A DNA stretch of 6,136 bases, from positions 1 to 6,136 of the forward strand of contig JAAZHP010000022.1 of assembly GCA_012510625.1 (NCBI GenBank), written 5' to 3'. Made by a program: the position numbers and the translations under genes. The stretch is from Bacillota bacterium (lineage in GTDB: Bacteria > Bacillota > Dethiobacteria > DTU022). This document shows, one piece after another, positions 1-5,287 of the stretch. Every line of letters starts with the position of its first letter. The stretch's first letter is position 1. The notes beneath the pieces were generated by a model. That model made no database searches, was not told the DNA's origin, and was given only the letters and a program-made list of their open reading frames with translations.

Positions 1-2396
1 ACTTCACCCTGTTCATGGACGCGCCCGGCGGGCAAATTAAAATAGTGGCCAAGAATCACCAGTACCTGGGCGTGATCAATGCCATGGCCGCCCTGGCGGA
101 AATCAAGGAGCGGCAGGGACGCCTGGGGGTGTTCTGGCATACCCAGGGCAGCGGCAAGAGCATCTCCATGATCTTCTTCTCCCAGAAGGTGCTGCGCAAG
201 GTGCCCGGCAACTGGAGCTTCGTGATCGTCACCGACCGCAAGGAGCTCGACGATCAGATTTACAAGAACTTTGTCTCTACCGCCGTTATCACCGAGGCCA
301 GGGTCCAGGCCGAAAGCAGCAGGCATCTGCGGCAGCTTTTGAGCGGGGACCATCGCTATATATTTACACTGATTCATAAATTCCGCACTGAAACGGGCGT
401 AAAACACCCGGTGCTATCGGAGCGGGACGATATTATCGTCATAACCGACGAGGCCCATCGCACCCAGTACGACACCCTGGCCCTGAACATGCGCACAGCG
501 CTGCCTAACGCCTCCTTTATCGCCTTTACCGGCACCCCGCTCATCGTCGGTGAAGAGAAGACTCGTCAGGTCTTCGGCGACTATATCAGTATCTACAACT
601 TCCGCGAGTCGGTGGAAGACGGCGCCACCGTGCCCCTCTATTACGAGAACCGCATTCCCGAGCTGCAACTGACAAACGAGAACCTCAACGAAGAGATGGA
701 GGTGCTGCTGGAAGCGGCGGAGCTGGATGAGGAGCAGGAGAAGAAGCTGGAGCGGGAGTTTGCCCGCGAATACCATCTCATTACTAGGGATGACCGGCTG
801 GAAGCGGTGGGGGCGGACATTGTGGACCACTTCATCAGCCGGGGCTTCCAGGGGAAGGCCATGGTCATCTGCATCGACAAGGCCACGGCCATCCGCATGT
901 ACAACAAGGTGCAGAAATACTGGCAGCGCATACTTAAAAAGATGCGCGGGCAACGCGGGCTGCTCCCGGAGAAGGAGTGGCCCGAGCTGGAGAGGAAAAT
1001 CAAGCTGCTTGAGGAGACCGACATGGCGGTGATCGTCTCCCAGTCCCAGAATGAAATTCGCGACATGGCTGAAAAAGGTCTCGATATCCGCCCGCACCGC
1101 AAGCGCATGGTGGAGGAAGACATGGAGAAAAAGTTCAAGGATCCCAGCGATCCCCTCCGTCTAGTTTTTGTCTGCGCCATGTGGATGACAGGTTTCGATG
1201 TACCCTCCTGCTCCACCCTCTACCTGGATAAGCCCATGCGCAACCACACCCTCATGCAGACCATCGCCCGGGCCAACCGGGTCTTCCGCGATAAGGTATG
1301 CGGCCTCATCGTGGACTACGTGGGCGTTTTCAGGAACCTGGAGCAGGCGCTGGCGATTTACGGGGCCGGCGGAGGGAGAAGGGTGGGTGATAGCCCGGTA
1401 AGGGATAAGGAGGCGCTCGTGGCCGCCCTGAAATACGCCGTCGAAGAGGCGAAGGCGCTATGCGAGGAACAGGGGGTGCGGCTGCAGGAGATTATCGAGG
1501 CGCGGGATTTTAAGAGGGTGGCCCTGCTTGATGATGCCGTTGACGCCCTGGTGGCCAGGGAAGAGATCAAGAGGCGCTTCCTGGAACAGGCCAACAAGGT
1601 CTACCGGCTGTACAAGGCCATCCTGCCCGATCCGGCGGAGGAACATCTGCAGGCTGACTGCACCCTCATCAAGGTCCTGGCAGACAAGATACGCGCCTTG
1701 AATCCCCCGGTGGATATCAGTGAAATCATGAGGCAGGTGGAAGAGCTCCTGGATCGCTCCATCTCCACAACGGGCTACGTGATCCGGGATGATGATCAGC
1801 CCTTAATAGACCTGAGCAAGATTAATTTTGAGCTTCTCGCGTCCAAATTTAAGCAGGGGCGCAAGCATACGGAGGTGGAGCGGCTCAAGGCCTCCATTTC
1901 CCGGCAGCTGCAGAAGATGGTGCGCTTAAACCGAACCAGGATAGACTTCCTGGAGAGCTTCCAGCAGATGATCGACGAGTACAATTCCGGTTGCGTCAAC
2001 GTGGAAGAGTTCTTCCGCCGGCTGATGGAGTTTGCCAAAAGCCTTACAGAAGAGGAGCAGCGGGCAGTTGCCGAGGAGCTCAGCGAAGAGGAGCTGGCCA
2101 TTTTCGACCTGCTTACTAAGCCCGAGATTAAGCTTACCCGGAAAGAGCGCAACCAGGTCAAGAAGACGGCCCGCGAACTTTTGGAGATCCTGAAGCGCGA
2201 GAAGCTGGTCCTCGACTGGCGCAAGCGGCAGCAGGCACGTGCCCAGGTGCGGGTAACCATTGAAAAGGTTCTCGACGAAGGGCTGCCGGAGGCGTATACG
2301 GCCGAGATATTCAAGACCAAGGCCACCGCCGTTTTCGAGCACGTCTACGAGTGCTACTACGGTGACGGGAAAAGCATCTACTCCGCAGTAGCCTAA
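1..2396 (+). CDS. hsdR: Type I restriction enzyme R subunit (HsdR), 5' end outside window
   Basis: This is the motor and nuclease subunit of a type I restriction-modification complex (R2M2S), which translocates DNA using ATP and cuts unmodified DNA far from the recognition site. The frame is open from base 3, so the ATG at 15 is internal and the N-terminal PD-(D/E)xK nuclease domain lies mostly upstream. Counting from that Met, the superfamily 2 helicase motifs are in order: Walker A TQGSGKS at 43-49, DEAH at 145-148, FTGTPL at 171-176, TGFDVP at 392-397 and IARANR at 417-422. A linker to the helical domain (LIVDYVGVF, about 431-439) follows, then a long charged helical C-terminus of about 350 residues that contacts HsdM. 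The 793 visible residues fit a family of about 1000. No frameshift or missing motif is seen. hsdM and hsdS are not in the window and are presumably upstream. Confidence 0.95.
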   Translation, partial: FTLFMDAPGGQIKIVAKNHQYLGVINAMAALAEIKERQGRLGVFWHTQGSGKSISMIFFSQKVLRKVPGNWSFVIVTDRKELDDQIYKNFVSTAVITEARVQAESSRHLRQLLSGDHRYIFTLIHKFRTETGVKHPVLSERDDIIVITDEAHRTQYDTLALNMRTALPNASFIAFTGTPLIVGEEKTRQVFGDYISIYNFRESVEDGATVPLYYENRIPELQLTNENLNEEMEVLLEAAELDEEQEKKLEREFAREYHLITRDDRLEAVGADIVDHFISRGFQGKAMVICIDKATAIRMYNKVQKYWQRILKKMRGQRGLLPEKEWPELERKIKLLEETDMAVIVSQSQNEIRDMAEKGLDIRPHRKRMVEEDMEKKFKDPSDPLRLVFVCAMWMTGFDVPSCSTLYLDKPMRNHTLMQTIARANRVFRDKVCGLIVDYVGVFRNLEQALAIYGAGGGRRVGDSPVRDKEALVAALKYAVEEAKALCEEQGVRLQEIIEARDFKRVALLDDAVDALVAREEIKRRFLEQANKVYRLYKAILPDPAEEHLQADCTLIKVLADKIRALNPPVDISEIMRQVEELLDRSISTTGYVIRDDDQPLIDLSKINFELLASKFKQGRKHTEVERLKASISRQLQKMVRLNRTRIDFLESFQQMIDEYNSGCVNVEEFFRRLMEFAKSLTEEEQRAVAEELSEEELAIFDLLTKPEIKLTRKERNQVKKTARELLEILKREKLVLDWRKRQQARAQVRVTIEKVLDEGLPEAYTAEIFKTKATAVFEHVYECYYGDGKSIYSAVA

Positions 2397-2430
2397 AGCT
2401 TCTTGTAAAACCTTGGCTCCCTTTTTATAT

Positions 2431-2460
2431 CCCCCCGGCCCCCCTTTGTCGAAGGGGGGA
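2431..2460. repeat. C-run/G-run hairpin after hsdR
   Basis: A perfect 8-bp stem, CCCCCCTT at 2439-2446 and AAGGGGGG at 2452-2459, has a 5-nt loop and is preceded by another C run at 2431-2436. It starts 42 bases after the hsdR stop. No U-tract follows, so it is a poor intrinsic terminator. Translated, it gives the proline-rich PPGPPLSKGG type of peptide seen in spurious ORFs, which suggests a dispersed intergenic repeat. A role as transcript end for hsdR is possible but not shown. Confidence 0.5.
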
Positions 2461-2516
2461 GTTTACAGAAAGCTTTTCAAAGGGGTAGTTATCGTCCGGA
2501 TGGTGTATAGGTACAT

Positions 2517-2599
2517 GCGTGGTAGAAACGTTTTTGCTCTTGATACGATATTTGTATTTTTGGGGCACGGGTTTGGGCGGCTCATGAGCCGACCCTACA
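2517..2599. repeat. Dispersed intergenic repeat, copy 1
   Basis: These 83 bases align almost end to end with 3354-3437. Both start GCG[T/C]GGTAGAAA, share a T-rich middle (GTTTTTG, TATTTGTATT) and end in GGGCGGCTCATGAGCCG followed by CCCTACA. The terminal palindrome (2575-2594) has one mismatch here (GACC for GCCC). No convincing coding capacity is seen. It sits in the hsdR to split-barrel gene spacer. Confidence 0.75.
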
Positions 2600-2647
2600 G
2601 CTTCACTGGATTATAGATCCCGTTACAAGCTGATTTCACTTGAAAGC

Positions 2648-2653
2648 GAGGTG
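2648..2653 (+). promoter_or_regulatory. Ribosome binding site deciding the GTG start at 2660
   Basis: GAGGTG lies 6 bases before the GTG at 2660. For the GTG at 2651 this same stretch would overlap the start codon and leave no ribosome site. The ATG at 2672 has no comparable upstream site at normal distance. Confidence 0.6.
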
Positions 2654-2659
2654 CAGCCG

Positions 2660-3142
2660 GTGTTTAGGAAAATGAGAAGAAAAAGGCAGCTGTTGTCTGA
2701 TGAGGATACTGCGGCCGTTATGGTGAGGTGTTCAAATGGGGTCCTGGCATGTTTTGGGGATAATGGCTACCCTTATGCAGTGCCTCTTAACTTTGTCTAT
2801 TTTAACGGCAAAATATATTTCCATTCCGCAAAAGAGGGGCATAAAATCGATGCCATCAGGAAGAACCCCAGGGTCTCTTTTACCGTAATCGATGAGGATA
2901 AAATCGTGAGCGAAGAATACACCTCTTATTTTCGCAGCGTGATTGCCTTTGGAGAGGCGAGAATTGCCGAAGGGGATGAGCGGTTGAAAGCCTTCGCGGC
3001 CCTCGTAAATAAATATGCCGGCGATCAGCCTGAAGAGGCCAGGCAGAGGGTAATAACCGAGTGTAACCAATCCTATATTATTTCCATTGACATCCATCAC
3101 ATCACCGGCAAGGAGGCCATTGAATACGTTAGAGCCGGGTGA
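2660..3142 (+). CDS. FMN-binding split-barrel protein, pyridoxamine 5'-phosphate oxidase / NimA-like family
   Basis: A small cytoplasmic protein of 160 residues in the flavin-binding split-barrel family that includes NimA-type 5-nitroimidazole reductases and PNPOx-like proteins. The GTG at 2660 is chosen because GAGGTG is 6 bases upstream and the product begins MFRKMRRK, the usual start in this family. A longer reading from the GTG at 2651 is also open. Visible family signatures are the strand GYPYAVPLNFVYFNGKIYFH (residues 36-55), the SAKEGHKIDAIRKNPRVSFTV helix and strand (56-76), and a late strand SYIISIDIHHITGKEA (138-153). Members bind FMN as dimers. The substrate is unknown, and true PLP synthesis is unlikely because the PNPOx C-terminal signature is not seen. 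It appears to stand alone between repeat-rich spacers, with a hairpin terminator after it. Confidence 0.85.
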   Translation: MFRKMRRKRQLLSDEDTAAVMVRCSNGVLACFGDNGYPYAVPLNFVYFNGKIYFHSAKEGHKIDAIRKNPRVSFTVIDEDKIVSEEYTSYFRSVIAFGEARIAEGDERLKAFAALVNKYAGDQPEEARQRVITECNQSYIISIDIHHITGKEAIEYVRAG

Positions 3143-3175
3143 AATGATACTTAAAGCTGCAAATTTCCGGATCAC

Positions 3176-3205
3176 GGCGGGGTTCCATCCCCGCCCGCCC
3201 TTTTT
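3176..3205 (+). terminator. Probable intrinsic terminator of the split-barrel gene
   Basis: GGCGGGG (3176-3182) pairs with CCCCGCC (3189-3195) around a 6-nt loop. A short CGCCC spacer and five T's (3201-3205) follow. It lies 33 bases after the stop codon. The gap between stem and U-tract is longer than ideal, and the sequence resembles dispersed GC-rich hairpin repeats, so it may be a repeat doing terminator duty. Confidence 0.5.
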
Positions 3206-3259
3206 ATCATCTTGAAGGCGAGCCAGAAGGCTCTTTTGTTGTTATTGTTGTAAATTGCC

Positions 3260-3300
3260 GTCATCCCGGTTTTGAGATCCTTCGCTGCGCTCAAGATGAC
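3260..3300. repeat. 41-bp dispersed repeat of the 'ILSAAKDL' type
   Basis: Terminal inverted GTCATC (3260-3265) and GATGAC (3295-3300) enclose TTGAG (3272-3276) and CTCAA (3290-3294), so it can fold into an 11-bp stem with a 6-nt bulge. The reverse complement translates to HVILSAAKDL, a peptide familiar from spurious ORFs over a widespread bacterial intergenic repeat. The rest of 3206-3353 holds no gene that I can support. The antisense ORF over it is an artefact of the repeats. Confidence 0.65.
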
Positions 3301-3353
3301 ATGCATGTGAACACAGTTCCCCCACCGCCCTTTCGGCAGGAACAGTCCTTTTT

Positions 3354-3437
3354 GCGCGGTAGAAATGTTTTTGTTTTTACACGGTATTTGTATTGTATTC
3401 CAGTACGGGTTCGGGCGGCTCATGAGCCGCCCCTACA
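3354..3437. repeat. Dispersed intergenic repeat, copy 2, with perfect 20-bp palindrome
   Basis: The 84-base partner of 2517-2599, in the same orientation. It ends in the perfect palindrome GGGCGGCTCATGAGCCGCCC (3413-3432) followed by CTACA. The reverse complement starts TGTAGGGGCGGC, the same end motif as the inverted element at 4264. It ends 6 bases before the GGAGGTG that precedes the small ORF at 3456. Confidence 0.75.
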
Positions 3438-3455
3438 TTTTTCGGAGGTGTTTCT

Positions 3456-3527
3456 TTGAGCCCAACACCAAGCCCCTGCCGCAAGCTTTTTGAGATTGGA
3501 TTGCCGGGGGCTGGAAATGGTTTATAA
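3456..3527 (+). CDS. Possible 23-codon leader ORF upstream of tadA
   Basis: A TTG start at 3456 is preceded by a full GGAGGTG Shine-Dalgarno (3444-3450) at 5-nt spacing. The frame encodes a 23-residue peptide, MSPTPSPCRKLFEIGLPGAG followed by NGL, and stops at TAA 3525-3527. The stop is 7 bases before the tadA ATG, and tadA itself has no good Shine-Dalgarno, so translational coupling is conceivable. Nothing in the peptide is recognisable. Against it are the rare start codon, the short length and a possible promoter inside it (3501-3528) that would give tadA transcripts lacking the ORF. Confidence 0.3.
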   Translation: MSPTPSPCRKLFEIGLPGAGNGL

Positions 3528-3528
3528 T
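3501..3528 (+). promoter_or_regulatory. Candidate sigma-A promoter immediately before tadA
   Basis: TTGCCG (3501-3506), a 16-bp spacer and a perfect TATAAT (3523-3528). A start site about 7 bases after the -10 box would fall at or next to the tadA ATG at 3535, giving a leaderless or nearly leaderless mRNA. The -35 match is only moderate. Confidence 0.4.
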
Positions 3529-3534
3529 AACAAC

Positions 3535-4002
3535 ATGAGCGGCAATCATGAAAAAAGCGATTATTTTTACATGGAGATGGCCCTGGAGCAGGCCCGCGAA
3601 GCCTGTACCTGCGGCGAGGTGCCCGTGGGGGCAGTCCTGGTCAGGGAGGGGCAGGTCATTGCCGCCTGCCGGAACCGCTGCGAAGAGCTGAAAGATGCCA
3701 CCGCTCACGCGGAGATCCTGGCCCTCCGCGAGGGGAGCAGGCACCTGGGCGGCTGGCGCCTGCCGGGAACGACCCTCTACGTGACCCTGGAGCCCTGCCC
3801 CATGTGCGCCGGCGCCCTGGTCCAGGCCCGGGTGGAGCGGCTGGTTTACGGGGCGGCGGATCCCAAGGGAGGGGCCTGCGGCACCCTCTACAACATTGTG
3901 CAGGATGAACGGCTTAACCACCGCCTTGACGTAACCGGCGGTGTCCTGAAAGAAGCATGCGCTGCGCTGCTGCAGGATTTTTTCCGCAGCCGGAGGGCGT
4001 GA
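3535..4002 (+). CDS. tadA: tRNA-specific adenosine deaminase TadA
   Basis: TadA deaminates adenosine-34 of tRNA-Arg(ACG) to inosine, which lets one tRNA read CGU, CGC and CGA codons. It is a cytoplasmic zinc-dependent homodimer of the cytidine-deaminase fold. From the ATG at 3535 the protein has 155 residues, the normal length. The zinc and catalytic site is complete: H58-A-E60 (His ligand, Glu proton shuttle) and P87-C88-P-M-C91 (two Cys ligands) within TLEPCPMCAG. WRLPGTTLYVT (74-84), VYGAADPKGGACGTLYN (104-120) and the C-terminal DFFRSRR (148-154) also match the family. A TTG at 3490 would add 15 unconserved residues and lacks a ribosome site, so it is rejected. No clear Shine-Dalgarno precedes 3535. 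An upstream mini-ORF or leaderless initiation may explain this. A tRNA-Ser gene follows 41 bases downstream. Confidence 0.95.
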   Translation: MSGNHEKSDYFYMEMALEQAREACTCGEVPVGAVLVREGQVIAACRNRCEELKDATAHAEILALREGSRHLGGWRLPGTTLYVTLEPCPMCAGALVQARVERLVYGAADPKGGACGTLYNIVQDERLNHRLDVTGGVLKEACAALLQDFFRSRRA

Positions 4003-4008
4003 GCGCAC

Positions 4009-4036
4009 TTTACAAAGCCGGCCCGATTGGTATAAT
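4009..4036 (+). promoter_or_regulatory. Promoter of tRNA-Ser(CGA)
   Basis: TTTACA (4009-4014), 16-bp spacer, perfect TATAAT (4031-4036). It begins 6 bases after the tadA stop. The predicted start site, about 7 bases after the -10 box, falls at or just before the mature tRNA 5' end (4044), so little or no 5' leader would be left for RNase P. Confidence 0.7.
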
Positions 4037-4043
4037 AGAAAGC

Positions 4044-4138
4044 GGAGAGATGGCCGAGTCCGGTTGAAGGCGCTCGACTCGAAATCGAGTAGGGGGTGCT
4101 GAGCCTCCTCGTGGGTTCGAATCCCACTCTCTCCGCCA
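4044..4138 (+). tRNA. tRNA-Ser (anticodon CGA)
   Basis: A 95-nt class II tRNA. The acceptor GGAGAGA (4044-4050) pairs with TCTCTCC (4128-4134), with discriminator G4135 and encoded CCA 4136-4138. The anticodon stem CTCGA/TCGAG (4073-4077/4085-4089) encloses loop CTCGAAA, giving anticodon CGA at 4080-4082, which reads UCG. A long variable arm (about 4090-4110) is typical of serine tRNAs. The T arm is GTGGG-TTCGAAT-CCCAC (4111-4127). It is flanked by its own promoter and terminator and so is probably an independent unit. Confidence 0.96.
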
Positions 4139-4149
4139 TTGAGTTATCG

Positions 4150-4186
4150 GGGCTGTCCCAAAAGGGCAGCCCATTGTTTTATTATC
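4150..4186 (+). terminator. Intrinsic terminator after tRNA-Ser(CGA)
   Basis: GGGCTGTCCC (4150-4159) pairs with GGGCAGCCC (4164-4172) around an AAAA loop, 9 bp with one bulged T. The T-rich tract ATTGTTTTATTAT follows. It lies 11 bases after the tRNA CCA end. Confidence 0.8.
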
Positions 4187-4263
4187 CCGGCTCTTTTCTT
4201 GCCATCCTGTTTTTTTCTTGTCAAATTTTTAAAGTTCTTATGCTCTCAAGCTACGCAAGGTTA

Positions 4264-4351
4264 GTAGGGGCGGCCCATGCTGCGTTTAGAAAAGGTCTCT
4301 GCTGCGTAACGCCTCTGCTTCACCTGCGGGCCGGGCATGCCTGGCCCCTAC
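4264..4351. repeat. 88-bp inverted-repeat (MITE-like) intergenic element
   Basis: The left end GTAGGGGCGGCCCATGC (4264-4280) and the right end, read in reverse complement, GTAGGGGCCAGGCATGC (4335-4351) match at 13 of 17 positions, with the outer 8 bases identical. The first 16 bases also resemble the end of the 3354-3437 repeat in inverse orientation. No coding potential is seen. The surrounding stretch 4187-4369 contains no gene I can support. Confidence 0.5.
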
Positions 4352-4369
4352 AACCCTATGCGTAAAGAA

Positions 4370-4399
4370 TGTACATCCGGAGGGAAAAAGTGTTATACT
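4370..4399 (+). promoter_or_regulatory. Candidate promoter of the peroxiredoxin gene
   Basis: TGTACA (4370-4375), 18-bp spacer, TATACT (4394-4399). The implied transcript start near 4406 would leave an untranslated leader of about 95 bases before the ATG at 4502. The -35 box matches the consensus at 4 of 6 positions. Confidence 0.45.
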
Positions 4400-4407
4400 A
4401 TTTAAAA
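4393..4407 (+). promoter_or_regulatory. PerR-like operator overlapping the -10 box
   Basis: TTATACTATTTAAAA matches the Bacillus PerR box consensus TTATAATNATTATAA at 11 of 14 defined positions and covers the candidate -10 hexamer. PerR is the Fur-family peroxide sensor that represses peroxide-defence genes, so the position before a peroxiredoxin is sensible. The site is AT-rich and a chance match is possible. Confidence 0.4.
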
Positions 4408-4411
4408 GAAT

Positions 4412-4450
4412 TAGCAGCAGTCGGGGACGGCTTAGTTCTTACCCCTGCTA
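4412..4450 (+). other. Possible hairpin in the peroxiredoxin mRNA leader
   Basis: TAGCAG (4412-4417) pairs with CTGCTA (4445-4450). After a 5-nt bulge, GGG pairs with CCC (4442-4444). It lies in the predicted leader. No known riboswitch is recognised. Confidence 0.25.
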
Positions 4451-4501
4451 TTCTAGCATAGGAAATGCAGGAGCTATTAAAATTTTAAGGGAGGTTGAAC
4501 A

Positions 4502-5218
4502 ATGCCCCAGGAGTTTAAACCAGGTTGTAAACGACCGGAAATCAAGAAGAAGCAGGACACCGGCGGCGCACCCGCGGAAGTTCAGAGGGCTACAGAGGAG
4601 GTTGCACAGAAGATGATTAGAGTTGGGAAACCGGCCCCCGATTTCACGGCACCAGCATTTTACCAGGGCAAATTTGTAATGGCCAGTCTTTCCGAGTATC
4701 TGGGCAAGTGGGTGCTTTTATGTTTCTATCCCGGGGATTTTACCTTTGTCTGAGCAACGGAAATCTCAGCAGTTGCTGAGAAGTATCCGGAACTTCAGAA
4801 ACTGGGCGTGGAAGTGCTATCAGTCAGTGTGGACAGCATTTACGTACATAAGATGTGGAACGAACACGAACTGTCCAAAATGGTCAAGGGGGGCATTCCC
4901 TTCCCCATGTTGTCGGACCAGGACGGCAGCATCGGCAAGCAGTACGGCATTTATGACCCCGATTCCGGCGTAGAGACCCGGGGTAGATTTATTATCGATC
5001 CCGACGGCATTGTTCAGGGATTTGAAGTTTTAACGCCCTCGGTGGGAAGAAATGTTAGCGAGACTTTGCGCCAGATCCAGGCTTTCCAGCTGGTTAGGGA
5101 ATCCGAAGGCACTGAAGCGACTCCTTCCGGGTGGAAGCCGGGGAAGAAGACCTTAAAACCCAATCCTGACCTGGTGGGCAATGTGTGGAAAGAATGGGAA
5201 GTAAGCGAGGCCTTCTAG
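4502..5218 (+). CDS. prxU: Selenocysteine-containing peroxiredoxin (PrxU type), UGA read through at codon 84
   Basis: A thiol/selenol peroxidase of the AhpC/Prx family that reduces hydrogen and organic peroxides in the cytoplasm. The ATG at 4502 follows AAGGGAGG (4487-4494) at 7 nt. A single in-frame TGA (4751-4753) sits exactly at the peroxidatic Cys of PxxxTxxC: P77-GDF-T81-FV-Sec84-ATE. The frame then continues without damage to TAG 5216-5218, giving 238 residues, with the catalytic Arg160 in RGRFIIDPDG and the C-terminal GWKPG segment. Sec at this position is known in the PrxU of Eubacterium acidaminophilum. Two oddities stand out. The resolving Cys expected in the E-V-C-P segment is Thr207 (EATPSGW), and about 40 residues are added at the N-terminus with Cys9; the only other Cys is Cys74. 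An automatic gene caller would split this into 4502-4753 and 4808-5218. A nonsense pseudogene is the alternative, but is much less likely given the exact position and the hairpin after it. Confidence 0.92.
4751..4780 (+). promoter_or_regulatory. Bacterial SECIS-type element (UGA plus downstream hairpin)
   Basis: After UGA 4751-4753, CTCAGC (4765-4770) pairs perfectly with GCTGAG (4775-4780), with apical loop AGTT (4771-4774). The loop begins 17 nt after UGA and carries G as its second base, which fits the known bacterial SECIS pattern (stem-loop inside the coding region, G in the first two loop positions). An alternative longer fold pairs 4750-4758 with 4772-4780 (one G-G mismatch, 13-nt loop), placing the UGA inside the stem. 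SelB would bind this to deliver Sec-tRNA. Confidence 0.75.
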
Positions 5219-5232
5219 CAGCAGCGGGGCTT

Positions 5233-5287
5233 GCTAATTTTCCCTGAAGAAGAATAAAATTAGCGCGGGCCATGTTTGTGGCCCGCG
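5233..5287 (+). terminator. Two abutting hairpins after the peroxiredoxin gene, probable transcript end
   Basis: Hairpin A pairs GCTAATTTT (5233-5241) with AAAATTAGC (5256-5264), a perfect 9-bp stem. Hairpin B pairs CGCGGGCCA (5264-5272) with TGGCCCGCG (5279-5287), a perfect 9-bp stem with a 6-nt loop. They compete for base 5264 and could stack end to end. The U-tract after B is weak (TGGTGTGTACTT), so termination may be inefficient or the structure may protect the 3' end. Confidence 0.5.

Noticed and set aside
414..1216. Long antisense ORFs inside hsdR
   Set aside because: Low-complexity Leu/Ser-rich shadows of the GC-rich helicase gene, which has all its motifs on the + strand.
2413..2616. 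67-codon + strand ORF after hsdR
   Set aside because: It is made of the C/G-run hairpin and the dispersed repeat (PPGPPLSKGG-type peptide), has no ribosome site and no recognisable domain.
3172..3423. 83-codon antisense ORF
   Set aside because: It runs through the repeat elements, including the HVILSAAKDL peptide typical of spurious ORFs over intergenic repeats.
4096..4365. 89-codon + strand ORF starting in tRNA-Ser
   Set aside because: It begins inside the tRNA, crosses its terminator and ends in an inverted repeat; no ribosome site.
4502..4753. Reading the peroxiredoxin as a nonsense-truncated pseudogene
   Set aside because: The stop is UGA exactly at the catalytic Cys, the downstream frame is undamaged for 154 codons, and a SECIS-like hairpin follows at the proper distance.
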